Source of the DNA: a virus
Strand: one strand, 5' to 3'
IMG/VR virus record: IMGVR_UViG_3300044993_000137
Location: 1-27,530 of that record
DNA: 27,530 bases
A program made the translations under genes and the position numbers. Of this stretch, positions 9,432 to 17,656 are shown piece after piece (the first letter of the stretch is position 1; each line of letters opens with the position of its first letter). The notes beneath the pieces are model-generated. The model made no database searches and was not told where the DNA came from. It worked only from the letters and a program-made list of their open reading frames with translations.

Positions 9432-9652
9432 TCGGGGCGCTGTTCTCTCGGCTGTGGGGCTATCTTGCAGCCGCTGGTGCCGTGCTTGCCGCCGTTGCGA
9501 CTGTGTGGCTAAGCGGCCGCCGCGCCGGACGCACCGCCGCACAGGTTGAGGCGATGCGCCAGGAGCAGCAGACACGCGCGCGGGCTGAGGCCGCCGAGCG
9601 CGACGCGCAGCAAGAAGACGTGGTCAACCGCCTGCGCCACGGAGGGTTCTGA
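9428..9652 (+). CDS. Inner-membrane spanin, Rz-like
   Basis: A 74-aa protein with an N-terminal membrane helix (LWGYLAAAGAVLAAVATVWL), positive charges after it (SGRRAGR), then a charged, probably coiled-coil periplasmic region (QVEAMRQEQQTRARAEAAERDAQ). This is the layout of inner spanins. I chose ATG 9428 because its ATGA overlaps the endolysin stop; an open frame extends to 9410 with no better start. Together with the lipoprotein that follows it would fuse inner and outer membranes at lysis. Confidence 0.82.
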   Translation: MIGALFSRLWGYLAAAGAVLAAVATVWLSGRRAGRTAAQVEAMRQEQQTRARAEAAERDAQQEDVVNRLRHGGF

Positions 9653-9873
9653 TGATGCGCGCAGCTATTGTTGCCCTGACGCTCGCCGCGCTGCTCACTG
9701 CGTGCGCCGCGCCGCCTGTAGCAAACCGGCCGTGCCCACGTGTGACCGAGTTCCCGCCCGAGCTGCAGCAGCAGGCCGCTGACGAGCTTACCACCTATCC
9801 TGTCCCGGCGCTCACGCGCATAATGCAAGCGATGGCCGCCGACCGCGCGTTCAACCGCGCAGTCTGCCCGTAA
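9652..9873 (+). CDS. Outer-membrane spanin lipoprotein, Rz1-like
   Basis: A 73-aa lipoprotein. The signal peptide MMRAAIVALTLAALLTAC ends in a lipobox (LTAC), so Cys18 would be lipidated. The mature part is proline- and alanine-rich at first (AAPPVANRPCPR). It starts one base inside the inner spanin stop, the usual adjacent (not embedded) arrangement for an outer spanin. The pair indicates a Gram-negative host. Confidence 0.85.
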   Translation: MMRAAIVALTLAALLTACAAPPVANRPCPRVTEFPPELQQQAADELTTYPVPALTRIMQAMAADRAFNRAVCP

Positions 9874-9901
9874 ACGATGACACGCTAACACGGAGACAAA
9901 G

Positions 9902-12900
9902 ATGCGCAACAACATCACTCCGAACGCGAATCTACTCACTGTCACCGTTCCATATGCCGACGGCGTTGTAGCTGGCCAGTGCATCGTTGTCGGACCACAC
10001 ACTGGTGTGGCGCTTTCGTCGGCCGCTTACAACGAGACGGTCGAGATTGCATCTGCTGGCTTGTTCGACATCGATAAGCAACCTGGCCTGTCGATCGCAG
10101 ACGGCGAACGCGTGTTCTGGGACCCGGTGAATCGGTGGCTCACGACAAGCGCGACTGGCAACGTCTTCATTGGCGTTGCGCGTGCGGCCGCAGCTGGCCA
10201 GAACACCAAAGTGCAGATCACGTTCCAGCGTGTGCTGCGTGTGGAAGACGGCAACAATCAACCGCCGTCGGACTCGATTACGATCAACGCGCTGCCGAAC
10301 ACATTGTCGGCTAATCTGCACATTCCTGTGTGGGGCATTTATACCGGGTCGCCAACAAGCATCACCATCGTGTGGCGGCAGAATGGCGCGAACGTTGGGT
10401 CTCCCGTCAACGCGTCGGATATCTCCGGCGGTAGCTGGTCAGGCACCATCACAACGCCATCCACGCCAGGTGTTTACACACTGCGGGCGGCATTCAACGG
10501 CACAACGCCGGTTGCAGAGAGCAACCCGGTCACAATCTCGGCAGACGCTAGCATCACAATCAACACGCCGCCGAGCCCGCAGATCGCTGGGGCACCGGTT
10601 TGGGTCTCGGGAACCTACGCAGGATTGCCGACCAGCATCACCGTCGTCTGGCGTCAGGGCGGCGCGAACGTCGGATCGCCAGTCAACGTCGGGAACATCT
10701 CCGGCGGCGTGTGGTCCGGTTCGATCACCGCACCGGCGAACGCAGGCACCTACACGCTCCGGGCAGCGTTCAACGGCACAACGCCGACTGCCGAGAGCAG
10801 CGCGATCACGATCGAAGCCGGGCAAGCACCGGGCACGATTGCGAACTTCGTCTTCGAGGGCACCGGCGCGCCGAATAACAGCATCGCGCTGTTTGGCCAT
10901 GCGTTCCCGCAGGGGGACATTCCAGAGAACGCCTCTGTGCTGTTCCGGCGTCAGGACACTGACGATCCACTGCGCACGCAGATGAACGTGCTCACGCGGT
11001 GGCCCGACAACAGCGTCAAGACCGCGCTGCTGGCAGCCGAAATGCCAGTCGTCGCCGACACGGCCATACTCGGCGTGCGCATGATGGTCGGCCAGACGCA
11101 TCCCAACCCTGGTCCAGACTTGGACCTTGCGACGCTGCTGGCTGGCCGCACTGTTGTCGTCAAGACATGGACACCGGGCGACACCACCACACCACTGTGG
11201 ACGTTCAACGCCCACGCCAACGTTGGCACTGATCGTTGGCGTCAGGGGCCGCTTGCAATCTCGACGCGCGTGGTGACGCCTGTGCCGTCAAGTGCGGTGC
11301 AGAATACCAGCGGTGCCACGGGCACTATCGAGTCCGTTCGCCTCATCGTGGATATCACCGTCACCAAGGACGGCTACATCGAAGCGGACGTGTGCTTCGC
11401 GAATGACCGCGTGATGCACGTAAACGGTGGCATCGCGCGCTTCGGCTACACGATCGAGATCGACGGCGAAGTCCTCTACGATCAGCGGCCGTCCACAGGA
11501 CCTGCGCGCGATCTGCTGCAATACTCAAACTGGATCAGGCGCGTTGGCCGGAATGCCGATGGCAGCATCAAAGTGGGCCGTGGTCATCCACGCGAGGAAC
11601 TGTTCTACTTCCGCCCCGACTTCGATCTGCTGGTTGAGAGCGGCGTGCAGCTCGCTTTTGACCGTTCCATGCCGCTCGATCCGACGCACAAGACAGCGTA
11701 TCTCGTCGATTGGCCCGGTCCAGTCGACGCCAACCACACCGCCCCCTACTACCCATGGTCGCTGGCGCGCAGCGCAGGCGCGGTTGGTGGTCGTCCGGAG
11801 ATTGGCTATCGCGCCTATTCCAATGCAGTGTGGTTGCGCGACGGCGACCGTCTCGCCATCCGCATGGCGATGCGCGACTTCGAGGCAGGGGCTACGCGCG
11901 GCATCTACTACTACGACTGGGAGCTTGACCGTTGGCTCAACCCGGTCGATTGGCCGAAGATGTCGCTGACGGTGCACACTTCCTCGCCTGCCGGCACGCC
12001 ACGCGAGACGGCGCAGGGTCTGCCCTCCAATCAGCGGCCTACGCACAACCAGACCGATCACATCACGGTCGATCACGCGCATCACGGCTCGCACAACTGG
12101 ACTCCGGCGCTGCTAGCGGGCCGCCGCCTTTGCTATGACAGTCTGGCCGCGCGCTCGGCCTGGGCCGTGATGGACATTCAGGACAGGGCGAACGGAGTCC
12201 TGGGAAGCAACAATCCAAACTGGCGCACGTTCACGCCAGATCACACCACTGGACGTGCTTGGGCTGTGCGGCCTTGGTTGGTGCAAACGCGTTCTTGGGC
12301 TTGGGACCTCCGCGACATTGTTGACTGCGCGGTGATCTTGCCAGACGCCTATCCTAACCGTCTCTTCTACACGCGCAACGCCGAGGCGATGTTCAACAGC
12401 TTGAAGGACGTGCTGCCGACGATCCGCAGCATGTTCCCAGCCGTGCTCGGTCTGCCGATGATTCACGCCGAAGGCAATCATGTGCCCGGCTTCATGTACT
12501 CATTCATTCTCTACGGCGCGGCAACAGCCGCGCGCACTGGCGTGGGCGGCCCGAACATGCCGGAGATCGTGCGCGAGTTGCTGACGTTCCGCGCCAACTC
12601 GATCATGGATGGTGGTGTTCCATACCGCAACGCGATGACTGGCTCGGACCTGCAAATGCGTGGCAGCACGACCGGGCCGACCAATGCGCAGAGTTGGGCT
12701 GATGTGTGGGCCAAGTCCACAACATCGCCAGCGAATGGTGGCATTGGATTGGTGCCGGTGCCACCGGACTGGTCCGTTGGCACGCAGGAGGGTGACTGGC
12801 AGCGCAACGTGCTGTCGAGCTTCTCGTTCTCGCGTGAAACCCCCAATGTGCCACTGGAGTTGCAGGCGAAGTTGGCCGATGCGCTTGTGTTGGCGCGTTC

Positions 12901-14773
12901 CGAACGGCAGGCAGTCAATGACCATCCGCGCCTGATGCCAGGAGCCATGAACGGCGCCTTCTTCATGTCGAATTCGGTCACGGCGCGTGGCATCTCGTGG
13001 AGGTGGGATTCCGCGCCAACGATTGTGCAAGGGCAGAGCTTCCAGGTTGATGGTGACGCGCCATTTGGTGCGATCATTGGCGTCGTGCGCTTCACCGGAC
13101 CGGTGCCGCGCAACAGCGAACCGGGGCTGACGCCAGCCACGCAGGCATGGGAGATTGTCAGTCAGCCGCCCGGCAATCCGTTCACCATCTCAATGGGTGG
13201 TGTGCTCAAGCTTGCTGGCAATCCGCCAGCCGCAGGCACGTCGCAGGTGACGCTGCGGTGCCGGACCTATAACGGCAACAACGCCACGCCACTAATTTCT
13301 GATCCTGTGACGGTGGATGTGGTGACCACGGCGATCGCTGCGCAGATCACCAACATCGCGCCGGCAAGTCCGCAGGATGTGCTCGAGGGCGCTGCCATTG
13401 GCACGGTGATCTTCACCGTGACGGTGCGCGGCAATGCGCCGATCACGCCGAGCATTACCAGCGGCAACACCACGCTGTTTGAGTTTGTGCAGTCTGGCAG
13501 CGCCTTTGTCGTGCGCACCAAGGCATCACTCACTGGCACGATTGGCACCTATCCGTTGACGCTGCGCGTCGAGAACGCACATGGTTCCGACACGGCCAAC
13601 GTGTCGATTGGTGTGGTTGCAAACGCCGAGCCCGCAATCATCACGCCAGGGCAGACCGTGACGTTGTTCGAGTCCTTGACGCCACGGGAAGCGGAGCAGT
13701 CGATCGCCTACACTGGCGATCCGCCATCGAGCGCCATCATCACGGCCGGCGATGGTGGCGTGTTGGCCTCACCGCTGACCATCACGGGAGGTGTTGTCCG
13801 GCTGTTCTCGTCGGCCCCGATCCGCCGACGCAACACGTCGCAACTGACGCCCACTGTGCAGATGTACAATGCGGCGAACGTGAGCAGCCCATCGAGTGCC
13901 ACTGTAACGGTGAACATTGCGCATCCGTGGGTGCATCGCACAGACGCGCCGAGTGTGGTCTATATCGGCGTGTGGTCCATCGCACGGCGTGTAGTGAGCA
14001 CCTACACCGGCCCGCTGATCCGCATCCGCCGTGCTTCCGACAACACCGAGCAGGACATCGGTTTCGTCGAGAGCGGTGGGCACCATGTGCTGGATGAGGG
14101 CGCGGTGACGAGCTTCGTTGGTTCAAGCGACTGGTTCATCCGTACGATCTACGACCAATCGCTGGAAGGGGTGAACCTGGAACAGACAAACACGTCGTTG
14201 CAGCCGATCGGCGGCACGGCGGGCGGGTTCAACCGGGTCGGCTCGAACAACCGCGTCGGGGCGCAGTTCGGATCGAATCGACGCGTAGCCGGCACGTTCA
14301 GCACGCTGCCTGTGGGCAATATGGTTGGCGCGATGGTTAGCGGTCGCACTGGTGCGGTTGGTACGGACTGGCAGGCGCCGATGTCTATTGGGACCGGACC
14401 GACTAGCAGCCAAACGTTCAACATTCTTCTTGTCGAAGTCGGCAAACCGCGCGTTCGCTACGGTAATGGCGACATAACGCACTCTGCGGCTCTGGCTGCC
14501 AATCAGGATTTCGTTGTGTATGGCCGCTTCGTCAATCAAATTAACCATCCGGAGCGTTTCCGAGTCGGCTTCACTGGGCAGGCAGTAGAGAACCGCATGA
14601 CTGGCAACACGTCTCTTCTAATCAATAATCAGGAGGTCAAGATGGGCGTTGCCAGTACAAATGACATCACATTTTTCGGCCGCTTGTCGGAGCTAGTGTT
14701 GATCAGGGACATCCCGGCCGGGTCCGAGGAAAGCGGTCTTTACAACGCGGCGGGGACGTTCTTCGGGGTCTAG
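9902..14773 (+). CDS. Giant multidomain protein: DUF2190 head, Ig-like repeats, lyase-like core, LamG/arabinofuranosidase-like tail
   Basis: A 1623-aa protein. Residues 1-110 match DUF2190 (RNNI..N.LTVTVPYADGVVAGQ, then GLFDIDK, RVFWDP, GVARAAAAGQN), a phage capsid decoration/fiber domain. Residues ~124-213 and ~217-306 are two near-identical Ig-like domains (SITIVWRQNGANVGSPVN, SGTITTP, YTLRAAFNGTTP). From ~312 comes a RIFT-barrel-like segment with NVLTRWPDNSVKTALLA, resembling the N-terminus of the exo-rhamnogalacturonan lyase (YetA/PcRGLX) group, then an alpha-helical toroid-like region with DHAHHGSHNWTPALL (~724). Residues ~1040-1340 are more Ig-like modules; the last ~280 (GVWSIARRVVSTYTGPLIRIRR) resemble arabinofuranosidase/LamG folds. 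Likely a virion polysaccharide-binding or degrading protein; catalysis is inference. Confidence 0.7.
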   Translation: MRNNITPNANLLTVTVPYADGVVAGQCIVVGPHTGVALSSAAYNETVEIASAGLFDIDKQPGLSIADGERVFWDPVNRWLTTSATGNVFIGVARAAAAGQNTKVQITFQRVLRVEDGNNQPPSDSITINALPNTLSANLHIPVWGIYTGSPTSITIVWRQNGANVGSPVNASDISGGSWSGTITTPSTPGVYTLRAAFNGTTPVAESNPVTISADASITINTPPSPQIAGAPVWVSGTYAGLPTSITVVWRQGGANVGSPVNVGNISGGVWSGSITAPANAGTYTLRAAFNGTTPTAESSAITIEAGQAPGTIANFVFEGTGAPNNSIALFGHAFPQGDIPENASVLFRRQDTDDPLRTQMNVLTRWPDNSVKTALLAAEMPVVADTAILGVRMMVGQTHPNPGPDLDLATLLAGRTVVVKTWTPGDTTTPLWTFNAHANVGTDRWRQGPLAISTRVVTPVPSSAVQNTSGATGTIESVRLIVDITVTKDGYIEADVCFANDRVMHVNGGIARFGYTIEIDGEVLYDQRPSTGPARDLLQYSNWIRRVGRNADGSIKVGRGHPREELFYFRPDFDLLVESGVQLAFDRSMPLDPTHKTAYLVDWPGPVDANHTAPYYPWSLARSAGAVGGRPEIGYRAYSNAVWLRDGDRLAIRMAMRDFEAGATRGIYYYDWELDRWLNPVDWPKMSLTVHTSSPAGTPRETAQGLPSNQRPTHNQTDHITVDHAHHGSHNWTPALLAGRRLCYDSLAARSAWAVMDIQDRANGVLGSNNPNWRTFTPDHTTGRAWAVRPWLVQTRSWAWDLRDIVDCAVILPDAYPNRLFYTRNAEAMFNSLKDVLPTIRSMFPAVLGLPMIHAEGNHVPGFMYSFILYGAATAARTGVGGPNMPEIVRELLTFRANSIMDGGVPYRNAMTGSDLQMRGSTTGPTNAQSWADVWAKSTTSPANGGIGLVPVPPDWSVGTQEGDWQRNVLSSFSFSRETPNVPLELQAKLADALVLARSERQAVNDHPRLMPGAMNGAFFMSNSVTARGISWRWDSAPTIVQGQSFQVDGDAPFGAIIGVVRFTGPVPRNSEPGLTPATQAWEIVSQPPGNPFTISMGGVLKLAGNPPAAGTSQVTLRCRTYNGNNATPLISDPVTVDVVTTAIAAQITNIAPASPQDVLEGAAIGTVIFTVTVRGNAPITPSITSGNTTLFEFVQSGSAFVVRTKASLTGTIGTYPLTLRVENAHGSDTANVSIGVVANAEPAIITPGQTVTLFESLTPREAEQSIAYTGDPPSSAIITAGDGGVLASPLTITGGVVRLFSSAPIRRRNTSQLTPTVQMYNAANVSSPSSATVTVNIAHPWVHRTDAPSVVYIGVWSIARRVVSTYTGPLIRIRRASDNTEQDIGFVESGGHHVLDEGAVTSFVGSSDWFIRTIYDQSLEGVNLEQTNTSLQPIGGTAGGFNRVGSNNRVGAQFGSNRRVAGTFSTLPVGNMVGAMVSGRTGAVGTDWQAPMSIGTGPTSSQTFNILLVEVGKPRVRYGNGDITHSAALAANQDFVVYGRFVNQINHPERFRVGFTGQAVENRMTGNTSLLINNQEVKMGVASTNDITFFGRLSELVLIRDIPAGSEESGLYNAAGTFFGV
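10270..10822 (+). repeat. Two tandem Ig-like domain repeats inside the giant protein gene
   Basis: Two coding repeats of about 275 bp (roughly 10270-10540 and 10550-10822) encode near-identical Ig-like domains; both contain VWRQ.GANVGSPVN and TLRAAFNGTTP. The DNA copies differ mainly in synonymous positions, so the duplication is fairly old but kept in protein sequence. Confidence 0.8.
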
Positions 14774-14807
14774 TTGCAGACATAGCCAGATTCTGATACA
14801 GATAGTG

Positions 14808-14826
14808 CGCCCGGAAGCCCCGGGCG
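14808..14826. other. Small GC hairpin after the giant gene
   Basis: A 7-bp stem (CGCCCGG at 14808-14814 with CCGGGCG at 14820-14826) around a 5-base loop. There is no T-tract. It lies between the + gene stop and the terminator. Confidence 0.45.
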
Positions 14827-14852
14827 TGGCTGACGTTTCTCCTCCCTACCTG

Positions 14853-14885
14853 GGCCGCGCAGCTTGACGCTGCGCGGCCTCTTTT
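14853..14885 (+). terminator. Rho-independent terminator ending the late operon
   Basis: A perfect 11-bp stem GGCCGCGCAGC (14853-14863) / GCTGCGCGGCC (14869-14879) with loop TTGAC, followed by TCTTTT. It lies just after the + strand late genes and immediately overlaps the end of the convergent - strand gene, so it separates the two. The reverse strand lacks a T-run. Confidence 0.85.
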
Positions 14886-15178
14886 CATGGAAGAGCGCCA
14901 GGCGTCGATCGTCGCTTGACACCAGCAGCACCAGCCGCCACGTGGTCGACCATCCGAGCCAGCAAATCGAAACCGGACATGCCAGCGGTTAAGTCGCCGC
15001 TGCCGGTCGGTATTCTGATCGATGCTGGCAGCGCGCGCAGGAAAGCAGTCACTGTAGCGGCTGCTTCTCGCGAAGCATCGCCGCCCGGAGCATTGCCCGT
15101 GTCGCCACGTGCGCGACACAGTGCCAGCGCCGCTGCATTGAGAGCGGCGCGGACCTCATCGATACTCGCGTATTTCAT
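14885..15178 (-). CDS. Small hypothetical protein (AFLRALPA family, copy 1)
   Basis: A 97-aa protein with no family I recognise. It starts at ATG 15178 after AGGAGATAGGC. Its segment AALNAAALALC...ASREAAATVTAFLRALPAS is alignable with the 134-aa protein encoded at 17774-18178 (AALLAAARAWC...REEETARIINAFLRALPAA), so the two are paralogues within one accessory cluster. It overlaps the upstream HTH gene by 23 bases. The last gene of the - strand cluster. Confidence 0.65.
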   Translation of the reverse strand: MKYASIDEVRAALNAAALALCRARGDTGNAPGGDASREAAATVTAFLRALPASIRIPTGSGDLTAGMSGFDLLARMVDHVAAGAAGVKRRSTPGALP

Positions 15179-15392
15179 GCCTATCTCCTTTAGCGCTCGA
15201 TAAGTGTGGCGGCGGGTGCTCGGCGTGCCAAGCGGCAGCCTGGGCTAGCCAGGCTGCCACGTCCTCAGGCACGCGCGCAGCATCCCGAGCCCACCGCCGC
15301 ACGCGCGTCTCATCGACACTGAGACGGCGCGCAAGCTCGCGCTGGGACCATCCAATGGTCCGCAGCGCGTCAGCCAGCGTGCGGCTGGTCAT
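15156..15392 (-). CDS. Small HTH DNA-binding protein (copy 1)
   Basis: A 78-aa protein starting at ATG 15392. It carries a helix-turn-helix: TLADALRTIGWSQRELARRLSVDETRVRRWARD, followed by ARVPEDVAAWLAQAA. It aligns with the 71-aa protein at 16172-16387 (W..GSARPPAEVVAWLERR), a second copy in the same cluster. It overlaps the gene upstream by 23 bases and the gene downstream by 23 bases. Probably a phage regulator; its target is unknown. Confidence 0.7.
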   Translation of the reverse strand: MTSRTLADALRTIGWSQRELARRLSVDETRVRRWARDAARVPEDVAAWLAQAAAWHAEHPPPHLSSAKGDRHEIREYR

Positions 15393-15729
15393 CGGCGTTT
15401 GCACCCGCGCCGTACTGCGCGTAGTGCTCGTCCTTGTATACGGAGACGCCGGCCGCGATCGCCGCCAGCGCGCCGGCGTCGAAGGCTTCTTCCTCAGCAG
15501 GCGTGTTAAACCGGAAGTAGCGCCGCTGCTCTTGGCGCACGAGCTCCCACCAAACGTCTTCGTGCCAGTCCCGGTCAGCCGCCATGCCGGCGGTCCAGGC
15601 CTCGTAGTCAAGCCGTTCGATAGCTTTTGTTTCCAGACGGGCGGCCACCAGCCACCCATCTCTATAGGCCTCGGCCAGGGCCGGATCGGCCCGGTAGGCT
15701 TCGGGGATCGTGTCAGGGTAGTTGCGCAT
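15370..15729 (-). CDS. Hypothetical accessory protein
   Basis: A 119-aa acidic protein starting at ATG 15729 behind a strong GGAGGAGAAG ribosome-binding site. It has a W/Y-rich helical composition (YRDGWLVAARLETKAIERLDYEAWTAG, DVWWELVRQEQRRYF). No family recognised. It is the first gene of a small unit driven by the promoter module at 15778-15843 and has a hairpin in its 5' leader. Confidence 0.7.
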   Translation of the reverse strand: MRNYPDTIPEAYRADPALAEAYRDGWLVAARLETKAIERLDYEAWTAGMAADRDWHEDVWWELVRQEQRRYFRFNTPAEEEAFDAGALAAIAAGVSVYKDEHYAQYGAGANADDQPHAG

Positions 15730-15747
15730 GGTCTTCTCCTCCTGCCT

Positions 15748-15767
15748 GCCCGGCACCATCGCCGGGC
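15748..15767 (-). other. 5' leader hairpin of the 15729 gene
   Basis: A 7-bp perfect stem (GCCCGGC / GCCGGGC) with a 6-base loop that reads GATGGT on the transcribed strand. It sits between the promoter -10 and the ribosome-binding site. The leader at 17657-17677 has a similar hairpin with TGG in its loop. Confidence 0.6.
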
Positions 15768-15777
15768 TACGAGCGTC

Positions 15778-15843
15778 TATATGCCGCATTTCGCGGCGCG
15801 GCGCAACCGCAAAATGCGGCGCAGGCGATCACGAATTGTTACA
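15778..15843 (-). promoter_or_regulatory. Promoter module R1 with upstream conserved element
   Basis: On the - strand: -35 TTGCGC (15806-15801), 17-bp spacer, -10 CATATA (15783-15778). About 20 bp upstream of the -35 is the element TGTAACAATTCGTGATCGCC (15843-15824), shared with modules R2 and R3. The element also encodes the last residues of the gene ending at 15829. GATCACGAATT begins 26 bp from the -35 start on the + coordinate. Confidence 0.7.
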
Positions 15844-16179
15844 ACGTGGGTCCAGCGCTGCCACAATCGGCGGCAACTCGCCGCGCCGGATCGCGTCGCG
15901 TTCAGTAAAGCCACTAAAACGAATCGTGACTCCGTTCTGGTAGTCGATCCCAGTGCCGTAGCGCGCAGGACGGCACGGTGTGGTCTCAGTGACCCCAGTG
16001 ACGCGCTTCACCTCAGGCCAGTGCTTGCGCAGCGCGGCGATCAGCGCGCATAGCGACCTGCTGGACGTGTAGGCCAGCAGGAACCGCGCGCCCATGACGA
16101 ACGCGCCGGGCGAGGGGAGGGCGATCACGATCTCGTAGCGCGTCCGACGGCCGCGCAACTGCGCGAGGCGCTCAGCCAT
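15829..16179 (-). CDS. Hypothetical accessory protein
   Basis: A 116-aa protein from ATG 16179 (MAERLAQLRGRRTRYEIVIALPS). Composition and the segment FLLAYTSSRSLCALIAALRKHW suggest a small alpha/beta domain; no family recognised. Its C-terminal residues CNNS and stop are encoded by the conserved R1 upstream element. It overlaps the upstream HTH gene by eight bases, so the two are probably co-translated. Confidence 0.65.
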   Translation of the reverse strand: MAERLAQLRGRRTRYEIVIALPSPGAFVMGARFLLAYTSSRSLCALIAALRKHWPEVKRVTGVTETTPCRPARYGTGIDYQNGVTIRFSGFTERDAIRRGELPPIVAALDPRCNNS

Positions 16180-16387
16180 CTGTGTCGCACCCTCCGAATC
16201 GAGGGTCAGGCGGCAGGCGCGGCGGCTTGTCTGCCAGCCGCCGTTCCAGCCAGGCGACCACCTCGGCAGGCGGCCGTGCGCTGCCGTCGCACCAGCGGTC
16301 CACGGCGGATCGGGTGCGGCCGGTGGCGCGCGCAAGCCACGGGCGGCTGACGCCAGCCGCCCGCAGCAGGGCGGTGAAGCTGCTCAT
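16172..16387 (-). CDS. Small HTH DNA-binding protein (copy 2)
   Basis: A 71-aa protein from ATG 16387 with a helix-turn-helix (FTALLRAAGVSRPWLARATGRTRSAVDRWCDG) followed by ARPPAEVVAWLERRL. This matches the layout and motif order of the HTH protein at 15156-15392, so the two are paralogues. The ATGA overlap with the preceding gene indicates coupling. Confidence 0.7.
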   Translation of the reverse strand: MSSFTALLRAAGVSRPWLARATGRTRSAVDRWCDGSARPPAEVVAWLERRLADKPPRLPPDPRFGGCDTDG

Positions 16388-16644
16388 GGCGCGGCGGTCT
16401 CGGCGCGGGCGGCCTCGATGACAATTTCCATGGCGTCGGCCAGCGCCGCCGCACACTCGCACCACTCGGCCAGCAGCTCGCCGAGGTGCCACTCCTCGAT
16501 ACACTCGAGGGCCAGATCCTCTGGCGTCTCGTCCAGCGTCTCGGGATATGGGCGCTCGCGCCAGCCGTAAATCCAGGCGGTCGCCACCGCCGCAAGAGCG
16601 TCCTCTACGGTGCTGTAGCTGGTGCCCTGGAACTCGTAGCTCAT
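16384..16644 (-). CDS. Small hypothetical protein
   Basis: An 86-aa acidic protein from ATG 16644 (MSYEFQGTSYSTVEDALAAVA). It is helical, with LDETPEDLALECIEEWHLGELLAEW in the middle. No family recognised. It is followed directly by HTH copy 2 (4-base overlap) and preceded by a hairpin at 16694-16720. Confidence 0.7.
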   Translation of the reverse strand: MSYEFQGTSYSTVEDALAAVATAWIYGWRERPYPETLDETPEDLALECIEEWHLGELLAEWCECAAALADAMEIVIEAARAETAAP

Positions 16645-16693
16645 CGTCCTGTCTTTTGTCTGTCTTGGTTGTGCCATCCGTCTGGCGTTGATC

Positions 16694-16720
16694 GGGTCGC
16701 GCGCTACAAGCGCGCGACCC
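16694..16720. terminator. Strong inverted repeat between small genes
   Basis: A perfect 11-bp stem, GGGTCGCGCGC (16694-16704) and GCGCGCGACCC (16710-16720), loop TACAA. It lies 12 bp after the stop of the 68-aa gene in the - direction. No T-tract follows on either strand, so it may slow, stabilise or partly terminate transcription rather than stop it fully. Confidence 0.6.
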
Positions 16721-16731
16721 AGGGAGGGGCG

Positions 16732-16938
16732 TTAGGCTGTGTGGGCCTTTGCCTTCAGGGCGCGAAGCTCGGCAAGAATCTCGGCCAATCGCCGACGCCA
16801 CACAGCTGCGCCATCCAGGCAGTAGGCGGTGCCGTAGCAGCTGCCGCCCTGCCGTGCGTAGGTGAGCCAGTGCCTATGGCTCAGCCGCGCATGGGCGGCG
16901 AGGCTCTCGAGGCGCTGAATGTTGGCGATCTGCTGCAT
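16732..16938 (-). CDS. Small hypothetical protein
   Basis: A 68-aa basic protein from ATG 16938, behind CGGAGGACAGC. Sequence features are a helical body (LESLAAHARLSHRHWLTYARQGG) and a C-terminal segment AVWRRRLAEILAELRALKAK. No family recognised. It is the first gene downstream of promoter module R2, with a leader of about 40 bases. A longer frame to 17028 exists but would run through the promoter. Confidence 0.65.
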   Translation of the reverse strand: MQQIANIQRLESLAAHARLSHRHWLTYARQGGSCYGTAYCLDGAAVWRRRLAEILAELRALKAKAHTA

Positions 16939-16985
16939 GCTGTCCTCCGTTTTTCTCGGCCGCGCCATCCGCGTCCGATGTGTGT

Positions 16986-17050
16986 GATATAGCGCCCATC
17001 CGGGGCGAGTGCAAGCGAAATCGCGCAAAGGGCGATCACGAATTGTTACA
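16986..17050 (-). promoter_or_regulatory. Promoter module R2 with upstream conserved element
   Basis: On the - strand: -35 TTGCAC (17014-17009), 17-bp spacer, -10 TATATC (16991-16986). The conserved element TGTAACAATTCGTGATCGCC lies at 17050-17031. From the -35 start (17009) to the GATCACGAATT core (17034) is 25 bp, identical to R3. The stretch AAGCG-A/G-AATCGCGCAA just upstream of the -35 is also shared with R3. Confidence 0.8.
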
Positions 17051-17070
17051 GACAGGCTGCGCGCGATCGC

Positions 17071-17631
17071 TCACAGGCGACGATCCTTCGCGATGTAGAG
17101 CGCACCGTCCTGCAGCTTGGCCCGGCGGGCGAGATAGTGCGCCGCCTCGCGAGCGGTGAAATGCTCCGGCATGTGCTCGATGTAGCGCCGCCCATTGCGC
17201 GCCACGTAGGCAGCACAGCGCGCCACCAGCTCGGCAGACTCGTCGCGCTGGCACGATACCCAAACACCGGTGCGGATCAGCTTCGCGTCGGGGTGCGGCA
17301 TCCATTCCCGCACCGGGCGATACGCGCCGCCGCTGCCGACGCTGCCAGGATCACTCGCGACGACGCAGGTGCCATCCGGCAGCAACCACAGATCGGCCTC
17401 CCACGCGAGGTCGATCGAACCGTCGAACCGACGGTCCTCGAACCTCTTCGCGACCGCCTCGACCTCGCTGACCAGCGGACCATCCGTCCACCGGACGTAG
17501 ATAGACGCCCCGCCTGAATAGCTCTTGGCGCGCACACTGAACTTCACGGCAGGGAACGCCCTGGCAAGCGCGACGCGGACCAGCTTCGCCGTCTCGGCCG
17601 GGCGGAGATAGTGCGTGGTGATGGTCTTCAT
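17071..17631 (-). CDS. LPD29-domain protein
   Basis: A 186-aa protein. The N-terminal ~75 residues match the LPD29 domain (YLRPAETAKLVRVALARAF, then VKFSVRAKSYSGGASIYVRW and FDGSIDL), seen in phage and mobile-element proteins including polyvalent proteins. The rest (WVSCQRDESAELVARCAAYVARN, HFTAREAAHYLARRA) is helical. I use ATG 17631 behind GGAGCG; the frame is open to 17742 but that reads across the promoter and leader hairpin. Domain function is not established. Solo copies like this one are usual in phages. Confidence 0.75.
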   Translation of the reverse strand: MKTITTHYLRPAETAKLVRVALARAFPAVKFSVRAKSYSGGASIYVRWTDGPLVSEVEAVAKRFEDRRFDGSIDLAWEADLWLLPDGTCVVASDPGSVGSGGAYRPVREWMPHPDAKLIRTGVWVSCQRDESAELVARCAAYVARNGRRYIEHMPEHFTAREAAHYLARRAKLQDGALYIAKDRRL

Positions 17632-17656
17632 CTTAGCGCTCCTTCTTGGGCTTGCT

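Noticed and set aside
16694-16720. Intrinsic terminator proper
   Set aside because: The stem is strong but no T-tract follows on either strand; kept only as a weak terminator/stability element.
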